The notes below the pieces were generated by a model. It made no database searches, had not been told where the DNA came from, and worked only from the letters and a program-made list of their open reading frames with translations. Made by a program: the position numbers and the translations under genes. Shown here piece by piece: positions 32,290 to 42,448 of a DNA stretch of 64,000 bases; positions within the stretch are counted from its first letter, which is position 1; the number at the start of each line of letters is the position of its first letter. This DNA is from Woeseiaceae bacterium. GTDB taxonomy: Bacteria; Pseudomonadota; Gammaproteobacteria; Steroidobacterales; Woeseiaceae. The stretch spans positions 1-64,000 of the forward strand of contig JANQLK010000011.1 in NCBI GenBank assembly GCA_028280615.1, given 5' to 3'.

Positions 32290-34635
32290 TCAAAAATAAT
32301 CATGGCCCTCCAGGCGATGCCAGAGGCGTCCCCGGCTGTGCCGGTAACCGTGCGTCGGCCCAACCCCGTCGCGACACAGCTCTACGCCGATCGCACCGGC
32401 TTCGGCCGTGTTCCAAACGTCCGAGTCCGTTGCCTGCCAGCGTTCGACGACCTCCGCCGCGGGCATCCCCCAGCGATTGCGGTAGCCCGCGGACACGATG
32501 GCCGCTGCGGGAGTCGTCGATTGCACGAATGCCGGCGTCGACGACGTTCGACTGCCATGATGCGGGACGATGAGCCAGTGAACGCCTCGCAGGCGGCGGC
32601 GTTGCACGAGCAAGGTCTCGGCTTCGGCCTCGATGTCCCCGCTTAGAAGCGCGCGATGCTCGCCCGTCGAAACGAGCAGGACGCAGGAGGCATCGTTACC
32701 CGAGACGGCGTCCGATGCGTCCGGATGCAGTATGTCGAAGCGAACGCCATCCCACTGCCAGGAATGCCCGGCCAGACAAGCGTCGAAGCCCGCAGTCGCA
32801 CCGAGGCCGTCCCCGGCCAGGACGCTCTCAACCGGCAGGTAACCCAGGAGTTCGGACAAACCGCCCGCGTGGTCGCTGTCGGCGTGCGATACAATCAGCC
32901 GGTTTATCGAGGCGATTCCGCGGCTCTCGAGGAACGGTCCGATCGTCGATGCCACGGTGCTGCCGCCGCCGCGAAACGATGGGCCCGTGTCGTAGAGGAG
33001 CGCGTGCGACGTCGTCTGCAGGCCAACAGCAAGTCCCTGGCCGACGTCGAGGACATCGATCCGGACGCAGCCCGGGGCGGGGCCGCCCGGCCGCCATAGC
33101 ACGACGGCGACGGCGCCGAGCCACGCAGCCGGCCGGCCCGGCACGCTGCCCGGCAGCAGACCGCAGAGCGGCAACAGGAGGCACAGCCAGACAAGTCCGC
33201 GCGGCTCCGGCACGACGCTCGATCCCATCTCGCCCGCGGCAATCGCAATCACGTGCTCGAGCCAGCCGACGGTCCGCGCCGCGAACACAAGCGCGAGATT
33301 ACCCGCCGGTTCGAGGGCGCCGCCAAGCGCCAGTCCGGCGAGCGTAAGAGGAACGGTGACGACGCCGAAGACCGGAATCGCTACGAAGTTGACCAGCGGA
33401 CCCGCCAGCGACACCCGGCCGAAGATGAGCGCCGAGAGCGGCAGGAGTCCGAGAAACAGCGTCGACTGCGCCGACGCCAGCTTGAGGCCGGCGACATACG
33501 GCTTGAGCGACCAGTGGCCCGCTTCGGCCGGGCGCTGCCTGGCCGCGACCAGCAGCAGCAGCACGGCGCCGAACGACAGCTTGAACGCGGCCGACAGGGT
33601 TGCGAGCGGATTGACGAGGCAGACCGCGAGTGCCGTGACCGCAAGCACCTGCGCGCCGCTCACCTCCCGGCGCTTGAGCAGGGCCAGCGCGGCCAGCATC
33701 AGCATGAGCGTTGCGCGCCGGGCCGGAATCGCGAGTCCGGACAGTAGCGCGTACAGGACCGCCACGCAGAGGCCCGCGATGATTGCAGCATCATGCGGTC
33801 GCCGGCCCCAGCCGGCCGTGCCGAATAGCAAGCGACCGAGACCGTAGCCGCTGACTGCCGCAAGGCCAATGTGCAGGCCCGAGATAGCCATCAGGTGGCT
33901 CGTGCCCGAGGCGGCGTAGCGCTGTCGCTGCTCGGCGCTGAGCCTGTGCCGTGCGCCGATGCCGATCGCCGCGATGACGGCCGCCTGGCCCGGCTCCTCC
34001 ACGACCCGTGCGATTCGCCGCTCGAGCCGCGCGCGGGCGCGGCCGACGGGACCGTAAACGGCCGAGTCGAGCAGCCGGTTGTGGCGGCCCGTTACGACGT
34101 AGCCCGTCGCGCCGGTTGCGGCTGCCAGGTGGCGGGCAAGAACGTCGCTGCCGCCGGGATTCAGGCGGCCCCGTGGTCGCCGCAGCTTGAGCTCGAGCCG
34201 CCAGACGTCGCCATACCGGAGCTCGACCGGCGGGTCGTACCAGCGCAGCACGAGCCGCCGCGGCAGCCGGCGGTCGGTGAGCGGAACCGCCTCGAAGCGG
34301 CTGCCGGATGTACGCCGCTCCGGAAAATTGCCGATCCTTACGTCGACCAGAATGCTGTCGCCTTCGAAGCGCCGATCGAGCTGGGCGTCGAGCCGGATCA
34401 GCAGCGCGACCAGAAACCAGGCGCTGCCGACGAGGCCGAACGTGACGTCGCGCAACGCGAGCCGGCCGCGAACTGCGACGAGCGTCACGATTACGCCGGC
34501 CAATACGGCCAGCGAGCCAGCCGCGGGCGGAAAGCTGATAAGCTGCGGCAGCAGCACGCCGGCGAGCATGCAGGCACAGATCCGGATCACGGTTCGCGTG
34601 AACGGCCGCGCGGGCAGCACCCGCCAGGCATTCAA
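32290..34635 (-). CDS. comEC: DNA internalisation competence protein ComEC/Rec2
   Basis: ComEC forms the inner-membrane channel for single-stranded DNA during natural transformation. The 781-residue product has the N-terminal hydrophobic/DUF4131 region, and a central Competence domain with GTSHLMAISGLHIGLAA, PARRATLMLMLAALALLKRR and NPLATLSAAFKLSFGAV. The C-terminal metallo-beta-lactamase domain has SHADSDHAGG and VPHHGS. Length and order are complete. It is divergent from the DUF2062 gene and precedes exbB. Confidence 0.96.
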   Translation of the reverse strand: MNAWRVLPARPFTRTVIRICACMLAGVLLPQLISFPPAAGSLAVLAGVIVTLVAVRGRLALRDVTFGLVGSAWFLVALLIRLDAQLDRRFEGDSILVDVRIGNFPERRTSGSRFEAVPLTDRRLPRRLVLRWYDPPVELRYGDVWRLELKLRRPRGRLNPGGSDVLARHLAAATGATGYVVTGRHNRLLDSAVYGPVGRARARLERRIARVVEEPGQAAVIAAIGIGARHRLSAEQRQRYAASGTSHLMAISGLHIGLAAVSGYGLGRLLFGTAGWGRRPHDAAIIAGLCVAVLYALLSGLAIPARRATLMLMLAALALLKRREVSGAQVLAVTALAVCLVNPLATLSAAFKLSFGAVLLLLVAARQRPAEAGHWSLKPYVAGLKLASAQSTLFLGLLPLSALIFGRVSLAGPLVNFVAIPVFGVVTVPLTLAGLALGGALEPAGNLALVFAARTVGWLEHVIAIAAGEMGSSVVPEPRGLVWLCLLLPLCGLLPGSVPGRPAAWLGAVAVVLWRPGGPAPGCVRIDVLDVGQGLAVGLQTTSHALLYDTGPSFRGGGSTVASTIGPFLESRGIASINRLIVSHADSDHAGGLSELLGYLPVESVLAGDGLGATAGFDACLAGHSWQWDGVRFDILHPDASDAVSGNDASCVLLVSTGEHRALLSGDIEAEAETLLVQRRRLRGVHWLIVPHHGSRTSSTPAFVQSTTPAAAIVSAGYRNRWGMPAAEVVERWQATDSDVWNTAEAGAIGVELCRDGVGPTHGYRHSRGRLWHRLEGHDYF

Positions 34636-34657
34636 TCAGACAGGATTTCAGGCAGCG

Positions 34658-35206
34658 ATGCCAAGAAGCGTATTCAAGAAATTCGCGGTGAAACGCCACG
34701 AGTTCGGCGACAGCTGGGCACTGAAGCCGTTTCAGAGGCTCATGGCCGAGCCGCGTTACTGGGGCATTCGTCGACGCACGGTCGTACCGTCGTTCTCGCT
34801 CGGACTGTTTCTCTGCTTTCAGCCGATTCCCGCCCAGCCCATCATCGCGACGCTCATCGCGCTGGCCACGCGCATCAATATTCCGATCGCCGCCGCGACG
34901 CCGTTCATAAGCAACCCGCTGACGATGCCGCCAATGTACTACGCCTGCTACCGGGTCGGTTCGTGGGTGCTCGGCCAGGAGCCGCAGCCGATTGATTTCG
35001 AGATCTCGTTCGAGTGGTTGACCACGACGTTCCTGACCTACTGGCAGCCGGTCACGCTTGGTTGCCTGATCCTGGGCACGACGTCCGCCGCTTTGGGCTA
35101 CATCATCGTCGACAGCGCGTGGCGCTTCACGCTGCACGACTACAAGATCCAGAAGCGCAAGCGGCGAAAGGCCCGGGCCTCGGGCCGGGACGTGCAGCAG
35201 AAATAA
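34658..35206 (+). CDS. DUF2062 membrane protein
   Basis: The 182-residue product matches DUF2062: RYWGIRRRTVVPSFSLGLFLCFQPIPAQPIIATLIALATRINIPIAAATPFISNP followed by LTMPPMYYACYRVG. Two or three hydrophobic segments are present (for example PVTLGCLILGTTSAALGYIIVDSAW) and the C terminus is strongly basic. The family is common beside comEC/exbB in gammaproteobacteria but has no defined function. The chosen ATG opens the conserved part; the frame runs open upstream for 157 codons without recognisable homology. Confidence 0.88.
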   Translation: MPRSVFKKFAVKRHEFGDSWALKPFQRLMAEPRYWGIRRRTVVPSFSLGLFLCFQPIPAQPIIATLIALATRINIPIAAATPFISNPLTMPPMYYACYRVGSWVLGQEPQPIDFEISFEWLTTTFLTYWQPVTLGCLILGTTSAALGYIIVDSAWRFTLHDYKIQKRKRRKARASGRDVQQK

Positions 35207-35209
35207 GCG

Positions 35210-35902
35210 CTACGCCTGCTCGCTGAGCGACTTGTTTTCGAGCACTACGACGCGGTCCATCCGCCGCGCAATAGTATGGTCGTGGGTCACGATCACGAGG
35301 CTGGTCTCGAGCTCCTCGTTGAGTTCGAGCATAAGACCCAAAACGTGCTCGCCGTTGCCCGCGTCGAGGTTTCCGGTCGGCTCGTCAGCCAGCACCAGCG
35401 CCGGTCGTGTAATCAGAGCACGCGCCACGGCCGCGCGCTGGCGTTCGCCGCCCGACAGTTCGCCGGGCTTGTGCGTGAGCCGCTCGCCGAGTCCGACGCG
35501 GTCCAGCAGCGCGCGCGCCTTCTCCACGGCCGCCGGCCGCGGCTCGCCTCGAATCATGAGCGGCATTGCCACGTTCTCTTCGGCCGTGAATTCGGGCAGC
35601 AGGTGGTGAAACTGGTAGACGAAGCCGATGTAGCGATTGCGCAGCTCGCCGCGCGAGGTCTCATTGCCGCCGTGCATCGCTTCGCCGCCGACAAAGACTT
35701 CGCCCTCGTCGGGCGAGTCGAGGCCGCCCAGGATCTGCAACAGCGTGGTTTTGCCCGATCCCGACGCGCCGACGATAGCCAGGCGTTCGGCCGGCATGAC
35801 GGCCAGATTGACGCCTCGCAGCACCTCGAGCACGTTACGGCCCTCGCTAAAGCGCCGCGCCAGGCCTCGGCACTCGAGGACGGGACGTGCATCTTCAGTC
35901 AT
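35210..35902 (-). CDS. lolD: Lipoprotein-releasing system ATPase LolD
   Basis: LolD is the ATPase of the LolCDE transporter, which passes mature outer-membrane lipoproteins to LolA. The 230-residue product has Walker [10 protein letters not shown], signature [15 protein letters not shown] and Walker [16 protein letters not shown], and the LolD-type [16 protein letters not shown] motif. The ATG of [10 protein letters not shown] overlaps the end of the preceding FtsX-type gene by 8 bases; the frame continues 23 residues upstream without homology. It is convergent with the DUF2062 gene. Confidence 0.96.
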   Translation of the reverse strand: MTEDARPVLECRGLARRFSEGRNVLEVLRGVNLAVMPAERLAIVGASGSGKTTLLQILGGLDSPDEGEVFVGGEAMHGGNETSRGELRNRYIGFVYQFHHLLPEFTAEENVAMPLMIRGEPRPAAVEKARALLDRVGLGERLTHKPGELSGGERQRAAVARALITRPALVLADEPTGNLDAGNGEHVLGLMLELNEELETSLVIVTHDHTIARRMDRVVVLENKSLSEQA

Positions 35903-37142
35903 AGCGCAGTGCCTCCGCGGGCGCAGTCCGTGCGGCCATCCAGGCCGGGTACAGGGTCGATGCCAATGCAAGCACCAGCGCGATCGTGCCGATCTTCACG
36001 ACGTCGCCGACGATGAGCTCCGACGGCAGGTCGCTGATGAAGTAGACGTCCGCCGCGAGGAACTTGATCCCGAAGCTCGACTCGAGAAAACCGACCACGG
36101 TTTCGAGATTCAGGCTCAGGAGTACGCCCAGCGCGACACCCGACAGCGTGCCGAGCAGCCCGATAACGCTGCCCTGGGTCATGAAGATCTTGAGGATGCT
36201 CGACGGCCTGGCGCCGATCGTGCGCAGGATCGCGATATCCGCCTGCTTGTCCTTCACGACCATGACGAGCGTCGAGACGATGTTGAAGGCTGCCACCGCG
36301 ACGACCATGAGCAGGATCACGAACAGGATCGACTTGGTGATCTGGATCGACCGGAAGAAGTTGATGTTGCGCCGCGTCCAGTCGCTGATCAGAACGAGCA
36401 CGCCGTGCTCGAGCGCCACCTCGCGCACGATCTCGGGCGCCGCGAAGATGTCCGTGACCGCCAGGCGCACGCCGCTCACGGCATCGCGCATCCGGTAGAG
36501 CCGCTGCGCGTCGCCCATGTTCACGAATGCCAGCCGCCGGTCGAATTCGTACATGCCGACGCGGTAGATGCCGCTGACCGTGAAGCGCTTCTGCCGTGGC
36601 AGGATGCCCGCCGGCGTCACCCTGCCCTCCGCGAGCGTGACGGTAACCTTGTCGCCCGGGCGAACCTTGAGTTCACGCGCGAGCTCGACGCCGAGCACGA
36701 TGTTGAATTCTCCTTCGACGAGACTCGCGAGCTCGCCCTCGAGCATGACGTCGGCGACGCCCGACACGTCGCGCTCGCGCCCGGGGTCGATGCCGCGCAG
36801 TTCGGCGCCGCTCAAGCCCTCTTCGAAAACCAGCAGCGCCTGGCCGCTGACGTACGGTGCCGTGCCGGCTACGCGCGGATTGGCGAGCGCCGTCTCGCTA
36901 AGCGATCGCCAGTCGCCGAGGCTGCCGTCCACGCCCTCGATCGACGCGTGCGAGGTCATCGCGAGCAGCCGGTCCTTCAGTTCCCGTTCGAAACCGTTGA
37001 CGACCGACAGGACGACGATCAGCACGGTCACGGCGATCGCGATACCGAGCATGGAAATGGCCGAGATCAGCGAGACGAAGCTGTTCGCGCTCTTCGAACG
37101 CACGTAGCGCCGGCCGATCCAGTATTCGAAGTGTTGCGCCAC
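35895..37142 (-). CDS. lolE: Lipoprotein-releasing system permease, LolC/LolE family (second)
   Basis: The 415-residue product starts with a GTG whose first bases overlap the preceding gene's stop (TAGTG). This gives [35 protein letters not shown], the classic LolC/E N terminus. The frame also extends 88 codons upstream, but that stretch is arginine-rich shadow of the neighbouring gene. A MacB-like periplasmic domain follows, then the FtsX-type helices ([17 protein letters not shown]..., [14 protein letters not shown]). The C versus E assignment is by order only. Confidence 0.93.
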   Translation of the reverse strand: MAQHFEYWIGRRYVRSKSANSFVSLISAISMLGIAIAVTVLIVVLSVVNGFERELKDRLLAMTSHASIEGVDGSLGDWRSLSETALANPRVAGTAPYVSGQALLVFEEGLSGAELRGIDPGRERDVSGVADVMLEGELASLVEGEFNIVLGVELARELKVRPGDKVTVTLAEGRVTPAGILPRQKRFTVSGIYRVGMYEFDRRLAFVNMGDAQRLYRMRDAVSGVRLAVTDIFAAPEIVREVALEHGVLVLISDWTRRNINFFRSIQITKSILFVILLMVVAVAAFNIVSTLVMVVKDKQADIAILRTIGARPSSILKIFMTQGSVIGLLGTLSGVALGVLLSLNLETVVGFLESSFGIKFLAADVYFISDLPSELIVGDVVKIGTIALVLALASTLYPAWMAARTAPAEALRYD

Positions 37143-38383
37143 TACTCGTACCTCAGCGCCGCGGCCGGGTTGACGAGCGCCGCCCGGCGCGCCGGATACA
37201 GCGTCGCGAGCGAGGTCAGGACGAATGCGGCCGACGAGATCGCCGCGACCTGCCACCAGCGGATCTCCGACGGGATGTCCGTGACGTAGTACACGTCGCC
37301 CGGCATGATCTGAAACCCGAGCAGGCGCTCGAGGACTGGCGCGATGTCGGTCACGTACAGCGCGACGACCAGCCCGAGGACACTGCCGATGATCACGCCG
37401 GCCCAACCGATCGCGGCGCCCTGCACGAAGAACACGCGCACGACACCGTTCGGCCGCATGCCCAGCGTGCGCAGCACGGCGATGTCATTGGTCTTGTCCG
37501 TGACCACCATGACCAGGCTCGCGACGATATTGAACGCCGCGACGCCGATGATCAGCGACAGGATCAGCGACATCATCATTTTCTCGAGGCGGATCGCGCG
37601 AAAGTAGCTTTCGTTTTCGATCGTCCAGTCGCTGCTTTGAACTCCATCCAGACGCCCGCTCAGGCGGCGCGCAATCGCCGGGGCCTGCATGACGTCTTCG
37701 GCGCGGAATCGCACGGCGCTGACGTCGTCGCCAAGGCCCACGATTCGCGCGGCATCGGCGAGATGCACGAGCGCAAGCGATGCGTCGTGGTCCTGCAGCC
37801 CGGCCTCGAATATGCCAGCCACGATGAAGCGCTCGAGCTTCGGCTGCATCGTGCCGTCGCCGACGGGCCGCGGAATCAGGAGCACCACGGCGTCGCCCGG
37901 ACGGACCCCGATCGTATACGCGAGCAGCCGGCCGAGAACGATGTTCCGGCCGCCGTTCGTGAGCCCGTCGAGCTGCCCTTCGACGATGTCGAGCCGGCCG
38001 TCGGCGAGCGCCATCTCGCGTTTGGGGTCGATGCCGTGAACGATGACGGGCTCGAGCGTGCGGCCCGACTGGATCATGCCCTCCATCGACACAAACGGCG
38101 CCGCGGCCAGCACGCCCGGCTCGGCCGCCACCTCGGCCGCGAGCGCCGGCCAGTCGCGAGTCCGGTTGTCCGCGCCGCTTACGGAGCCGTGCGCCGACAT
38201 GCTCAAGAGCCGGCCGCGGAGCTCACCCTCGAAGCCGTTCATGACCGAGAGGATGACGATCAGCGCCGCCACGCCGAGCGCCACGCCGAGCAGCGATATC
38301 AGCGTGATGAACGACACGAAGCGGGTGCGCCGCTTGGCCCGGAGATAGCGCAGCCCGACGAAGAGTTCGACAGCCTTGATCAT
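37142..38383 (-). CDS. lolC: Lipoprotein-releasing system permease, LolC/LolE family (first)
   Basis: The 413-residue product begins MIKAVELFVGLRYLRAKRRTRFVSFITLISLLGVALGVAALIVILSVMNGFE, the LolC/E signature. It ends with three FtsX-type helices and ARRAALVNPAAALRYE. It heads the operon, with the second permease and LolD tightly following. The two permeases are alike in layout but clearly diverged, consistent with a LolC/LolE heterodimer. The gene is divergent from the small secreted protein gene. Confidence 0.94.
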   Translation of the reverse strand: MIKAVELFVGLRYLRAKRRTRFVSFITLISLLGVALGVAALIVILSVMNGFEGELRGRLLSMSAHGSVSGADNRTRDWPALAAEVAAEPGVLAAAPFVSMEGMIQSGRTLEPVIVHGIDPKREMALADGRLDIVEGQLDGLTNGGRNIVLGRLLAYTIGVRPGDAVVLLIPRPVGDGTMQPKLERFIVAGIFEAGLQDHDASLALVHLADAARIVGLGDDVSAVRFRAEDVMQAPAIARRLSGRLDGVQSSDWTIENESYFRAIRLEKMMMSLILSLIIGVAAFNIVASLVMVVTDKTNDIAVLRTLGMRPNGVVRVFFVQGAAIGWAGVIIGSVLGLVVALYVTDIAPVLERLLGFQIMPGDVYYVTDIPSEIRWWQVAAISSAAFVLTSLATLYPARRAALVNPAAALRYE

Positions 38384-38530
38384 CGGCTGGCATTAAACCA
38401 CAGATACTTACGCGGTTTGCGCCTGCCGGAAGGCTTTGGGGAAACTGTGACCCGGTTATCGCGCAGCCCGCACTCGAAACGTGTAAAAACCTGTTAAATA
38501 GGCTGTTTTCCAGGCAAGAACGGGCGGTGC

Positions 38531-38536
38531 TATAGT
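38531..38536 (+). promoter_or_regulatory. Candidate -10 element before the small secreted protein gene
   Basis: TATAGT stands 27 bases before the start codon. The corresponding -35 region (around 38507-38513) is poor, so an activator or a non-sigma-70 factor may contribute. AGTCAATCGGAG precedes the start with a weak ribosome binding site. Confidence 0.35.
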
Positions 38537-38562
38537 CGCCCGGAGTCAATCGGAGATCGACG

Positions 38563-38856
38563 ATGGCAACAATCAAGCTCACGATCGCTGGCCTCGCGCT
38601 CGTAGCCCTTGCGGCGGGCTTTGCACCCGCCGCGAGCGCCCAGAACCTCGACATGCGCGGCACCCAGGACGCTCGCGAGGATCGCAGCCGCCCGACCCGC
38701 GGCATGACCCAGGCCAGCGTCGAATCGACCTACGGCGCACCGCAGAGCCGTCAGTCGCCCGTCGGCGATCCGCCGATCACGCGCTGGGAATACGCCGACT
38801 TCGTCGTGTTCTTCGAGTACGACCGCGTCATTCACGCCGTCGCGCGGCGCAGGTAA
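38563..38856 (+). CDS. Small secreted protein, SmpA/OmlA-like YGxP motif family
   Basis: The 97-residue product has a signal peptide (TIAGLALVALAAGFAPAASA) and a mature domain with TQASVESTYGAPQSRQSPVGDPPITRWEYADFVVFFEYDRVIHAV. This pattern (short helix, YGxP, then WEY and FEYDxVIHAV) recurs in small periplasmic proteins of gammaproteobacteria and resembles a minimal BamE/SmpA fold. The function is unknown. It sits alone between the divergent lol operon and mfd, so no partner can be inferred. Confidence 0.75.
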   Translation: MATIKLTIAGLALVALAAGFAPAASAQNLDMRGTQDAREDRSRPTRGMTQASVESTYGAPQSRQSPVGDPPITRWEYADFVVFFEYDRVIHAVARRR

Positions 38857-38913
38857 CGCTCAAGCTGTTACGAGGTCTTCCGCCGCCCGGGCGTTTTTGC
38901 ATGCCGAAACGCC

Positions 38914-38919
38914 TATAAT
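38914..38919 (+). promoter_or_regulatory. Candidate -10 element for mfd
   Basis: TATAAT lies 29 bases before the mfd GTG. No good -35 is visible at normal spacing. A start of transcription near 38926 would exclude the TTG-initiated longer reading of mfd, so the site supports the GTG start. A short palindromic GC stretch and five T residues just upstream (38885-38898) could be a weak terminator of the small secreted gene. Confidence 0.4.
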
Positions 38920-38947
38920 CGCGGGTTCCGTTCAGGAGCCCCGCCAC

Positions 38948-41900
38948 GTGACCGACACCGCTGTACTGATACCCGAAACACTCGCCGCGGCGACCGACAG
39001 AACCGGCTTTGGCCGGCTGGTCGGCGCCAGCATGGCGCTGGCGGCCGTGGAGTACGCCCGCGCTGCACCCGGGCCGGTGCTGCTGCTCGCCGACGATCCC
39101 CGGCAGGCCGACCGGCTCGAGGCCGAGTGCCGCTTCTTCGCGGGCAGCGATTTCGACGTGCTGCATTTCGTCGAGTGGGAGACCCTGCCCTGGGACAACT
39201 TCTCGCCGCACCAGGACATCATTTCCGAACGTCTCAAGGTGCTCGCGGCGCTGCCGGAATTGAGCCGCGGCATCGTCATCGCCTCGGCTCCCGTCCTGCT
39301 GCAGCGCCTGCCGCCGACGGACTACGTCGCGGCGCGCACGCTGTCGCTGGCCGTCGGTCAGACACTGCCGCGCGACGCGTTCGTCGATACGCTCGTCGCG
39401 GCCGGCTACTACCGTGTGCCGCAGGTCTCCGAGCACGGCGAATTCGCGGTCCGCGGCTCGCTCACCGACGTCTTCCCGATGGGTGCGGGCGCGCCGATCC
39501 GCATCGACTATTTCGACGACGAGATCGAGTCGCTGCGCACGTTCTCAGTGGACACCCAGCTCTCAGGAGACACGCTGCCCGCGATCGCCCTGTTGCCGGC
39601 GCGCGAGATCCCGCTGGATGAGGCGGACGTCAAACGATTCCGGGCCCGCTACCGCGAGCGTTTCGAGGGCCAGCCGGGCAAGTCGCGCGTGTACCGCGAC
39701 GTTTCGGACGGCATCGCGCACGGCGGCATCGAGTACTACCTGCCGCTGTTCTTCGACGAAACGGCCTCGTTCACGAGTTACCTGCCGCGGAACTGCGTCG
39801 TGATCTCGCCGGACGGCCTGAGCGCCACGCTCGAGACGGCCTGGAGCGAGATTCGCGAACGTTACGAGTTGCACCGGCACGACGTCGAGCGGCCGATCCT
39901 CAAGCCCGAGGAGACCTTTTTTCGCATCGAGGACGTCCTCGCGGGTCTCGGCGATCACCCGCAGCACCTGTACTCGGCGCAGTCGCTCGCGGAACGCAAA
40001 GGCTACGTCAACCTGCCGACCCGGCTGCCGCCGGCACTCAAGATCGAGGCGCGCTACGAGGACCCTGCCGCCGGTCTCATGCAGTTCCTGAACGACTTCG
40101 ACGGCCGGATTCTGTTTGCGGCCGAGTCGGCGGGCCGCCGCGAGCAGCTGCACGAACTGCTCGCGGGGCGCGGGCTCGACATCGCGCGCTTCGAACGCTG
40201 GGAGGATTTCCTGGCCGCCGACACGCGCATCGGCCTCGTCATCGCGCCGCTCGAGAACGGCGTGCTGCTGCCGGAGAGCGGCCTCGCGCTCCTGAGCGAG
40301 CAGCAGCTATTCGGCGACCGCGTGCGGCAGAAGCGCCGCCGGCGCGCCGCCGATCGCGATCCCGAAACGATCATTCGCCAGCTCAACGACCTGCAGCCGG
40401 GCTCGCCCGTGGTCCACGCCGAGTACGGCGTGGGACGCTATCTCGGCCTCGCGACGATCGCCGCGGGCGGCATCGACGCCGAGTTCCTGCATATCGAGTA
40501 CGCCGACGGCGACAAGCTGTACGTGCCCGTGCACGCCCTCGACCTGATCAGCCGCTACACGGGCGCATCGCCGGAGACCGCGCCGCTGCACCGGCTCGGC
40601 AGCGACCAGTGGGCCAGGGCCCGCAAGCGCGCCGCGGAGCGGGCCCGCGACGTCGCGGCAGAATTGCTCGACACCTACGCGCGCCGCGCCGCGCGTCCCG
40701 GGCATGCCTTCCGCTGGCCCGAGAGTGACTACCGCGCGTTCGAAGCCGGCTTCCCGTTCGACCTGACCGAGGACCAGGCGACCACGATCGACGCCGTGCT
40801 CGAGGACCTCGCCTCGGACCAGCCGATGGACCGGGTGGTTTGTGGCGACGTCGGCTTCGGCAAGACCGAGGTCGCGCTTCGAGCGACCTTCGCGGCCGTG
40901 CACGGTGGCAAGCAGGTCGCGATTCTCGTGCCGACCACGCTGCTCGCGCAGCAGCACGGCGAGAACTTTCGCGATCGATTCGCGGACTGGCCCGTGCGCG
41001 TCGAAATCCTGTCGCGCTTCCAGTCGCCGAAGCAGGTCAAGGACATCGTTGCCGGCCTGCGGTCGGGCAACATCGACGTCGTGATCGGCACGCACCGTCT
41101 GCTGCAGCACACCAAAGACATCAAGGACGTCGGCCTCGTGATCGTCGACGAGGAACACCGCTTCGGCGTGCGGCACAAGGAGGCGATCAAGTCGCTGCGC
41201 AGCGAGATCGACGTGCTGACGCTGACCGCGACGCCGATACCGCGTACGTTGAACCTGGCGCTCGGCGGCTTGCGTGACCTGTCGCTGATCACGACGCCGC
41301 CCGCCGAGCGCCTGGCCGTCAAGACCTTTGTCAGCGAGTGGAACGATACGCTGATCCGCGAGGCCTGCCTGCGCGAGATCAAGCGCGGCGGCCAGGTGTA
41401 CTTCATCCACAATCGCGTCGAGGACATCGGCAAGATCGAGCTAAAGCTCGAGAAGCTCGTGCCCGAGGCAAAGATTCGCATCGGCCACGGCCAGATGCCC
41501 GAGCGCGAACTCGAGCAGGTCATGTTCGACTTCTACCACCGGCGTTTCAACGTGCTTCTGTGCACGACGATCGTCGAAAGCGGCATCGACGTGCCGTCGG
41601 CCAACACGATCGTCATCAACCGGGCAGACCGCTTCGGGCTTGCCCAGCTGCACCAGCTGCGCGGACGGGTCGGACGTTCGCACCATCGCGCCTATGCCTA
41701 TATGGTCGCGCCGCCCAGGGCGGTCATGACCGCGGACGCCGTCAAGCGGCTCGAAGCCATCGACTCGCTGGACGACCTCGGCGCGGGCTTCACGCTCGCA
41801 ACCCACGATCTCGAGATCCGCGGCGCGGGCGAACTCCTGGGCGACGAGCAGAGCGGCCAGATCCAGGAGATCGGTTTCTCGCTGTACATGGACATGCTGA

Positions 41901-42448
41901 CGCAGGCCGTCGAGTCGCTGCGCTCGGGCGAGGAACCCGATCTCGACGCGCCGCTAAACGCGGGCGTCGACATCAATCTGCACGTGCCCGCGCTGCTGCC
42001 CGAGGACTACGTGCCTGACGTGCACCTGCGGCTGATCCTGTACAAGCGGATTTCGGCGGCGAGCTCCGCCGAGGAGCTGCGCGAACTCAGCGTCGAGCTG
42101 ATCGATCGCTTCGGCCTGCTGCCCGAGGCGTCGAAAAACCTGCTGCGCGTCGCGGGCATCAAACGAGCGGCCGGCGAGCTCGGCATCGAGAAGATCGACG
42201 CCTCGAACGCCGGCGGCTACCTCGTATTCGCCGACGAGAGCCGCGTCGATCCGCTCGCGCTGATCCAGCTCGTGCAGGGTGACAGCCGCACGTACAGACT
42301 CAAGGGCTCGCATCGATTGACGTTCCGGACAGATCTCGATGAGCTCGAATCCCGCTTCGCGTTCATCGAAACGTTGCTCGATCGCCTCTCAGGTGGTACC
42401 AAGGCGGCTGAGCGAGCGCAACAGCACGGGGCACGACGACATGCCTAG
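38948..42448 (+). CDS. mfd: Transcription-repair coupling factor Mfd
   Basis: Mfd removes stalled RNA polymerase from DNA lesions and recruits UvrA. The 1166-residue product has the UvrB-like N-terminal region with PLLLADDPRQADRLEAEC-type motifs and WETLPWDNFSPHQDIISERL. The RNA polymerase interaction domain (LQPGSPVVHAEYGVGRYLGL) follows, then the helicase motor with Walker A CGDVGFGKTEVALRA, DEEHRFGV and LTATPIPRTLNLAL, and the C-terminal TRCF domain. The start is GTG (VTDTAVLIPE) with AGGAG upstream; the longer TTG start is unlikely. The stop overlaps csiV. Confidence 0.97.
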   Translation: MTDTAVLIPETLAAATDRTGFGRLVGASMALAAVEYARAAPGPVLLLADDPRQADRLEAECRFFAGSDFDVLHFVEWETLPWDNFSPHQDIISERLKVLAALPELSRGIVIASAPVLLQRLPPTDYVAARTLSLAVGQTLPRDAFVDTLVAAGYYRVPQVSEHGEFAVRGSLTDVFPMGAGAPIRIDYFDDEIESLRTFSVDTQLSGDTLPAIALLPAREIPLDEADVKRFRARYRERFEGQPGKSRVYRDVSDGIAHGGIEYYLPLFFDETASFTSYLPRNCVVISPDGLSATLETAWSEIRERYELHRHDVERPILKPEETFFRIEDVLAGLGDHPQHLYSAQSLAERKGYVNLPTRLPPALKIEARYEDPAAGLMQFLNDFDGRILFAAESAGRREQLHELLAGRGLDIARFERWEDFLAADTRIGLVIAPLENGVLLPESGLALLSEQQLFGDRVRQKRRRRAADRDPETIIRQLNDLQPGSPVVHAEYGVGRYLGLATIAAGGIDAEFLHIEYADGDKLYVPVHALDLISRYTGASPETAPLHRLGSDQWARARKRAAERARDVAAELLDTYARRAARPGHAFRWPESDYRAFEAGFPFDLTEDQATTIDAVLEDLASDQPMDRVVCGDVGFGKTEVALRATFAAVHGGKQVAILVPTTLLAQQHGENFRDRFADWPVRVEILSRFQSPKQVKDIVAGLRSGNIDVVIGTHRLLQHTKDIKDVGLVIVDEEHRFGVRHKEAIKSLRSEIDVLTLTATPIPRTLNLALGGLRDLSLITTPPAERLAVKTFVSEWNDTLIREACLREIKRGGQVYFIHNRVEDIGKIELKLEKLVPEAKIRIGHGQMPERELEQVMFDFYHRRFNVLLCTTIVESGIDVPSANTIVINRADRFGLAQLHQLRGRVGRSHHRAYAYMVAPPRAVMTADAVKRLEAIDSLDDLGAGFTLATHDLEIRGAGELLGDEQSGQIQEIGFSLYMDMLTQAVESLRSGEEPDLDAPLNAGVDINLHVPALLPEDYVPDVHLRLILYKRISAASSAEELRELSVELIDRFGLLPEASKNLLRVAGIKRAAGELGIEKIDASNAGGYLVFADESRVDPLALIQLVQGDSRTYRLKGSHRLTFRTDLDELESRFAFIETLLDRLSGGTKAAERAQQHGARRHA

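Noticed and set aside
38885..38898. Intrinsic terminator after the small secreted gene (CGCCCGGGCG then five T)
   Set aside because: The palindrome allows only a three-base stem with a four-base loop, too weak to call as a separate feature.
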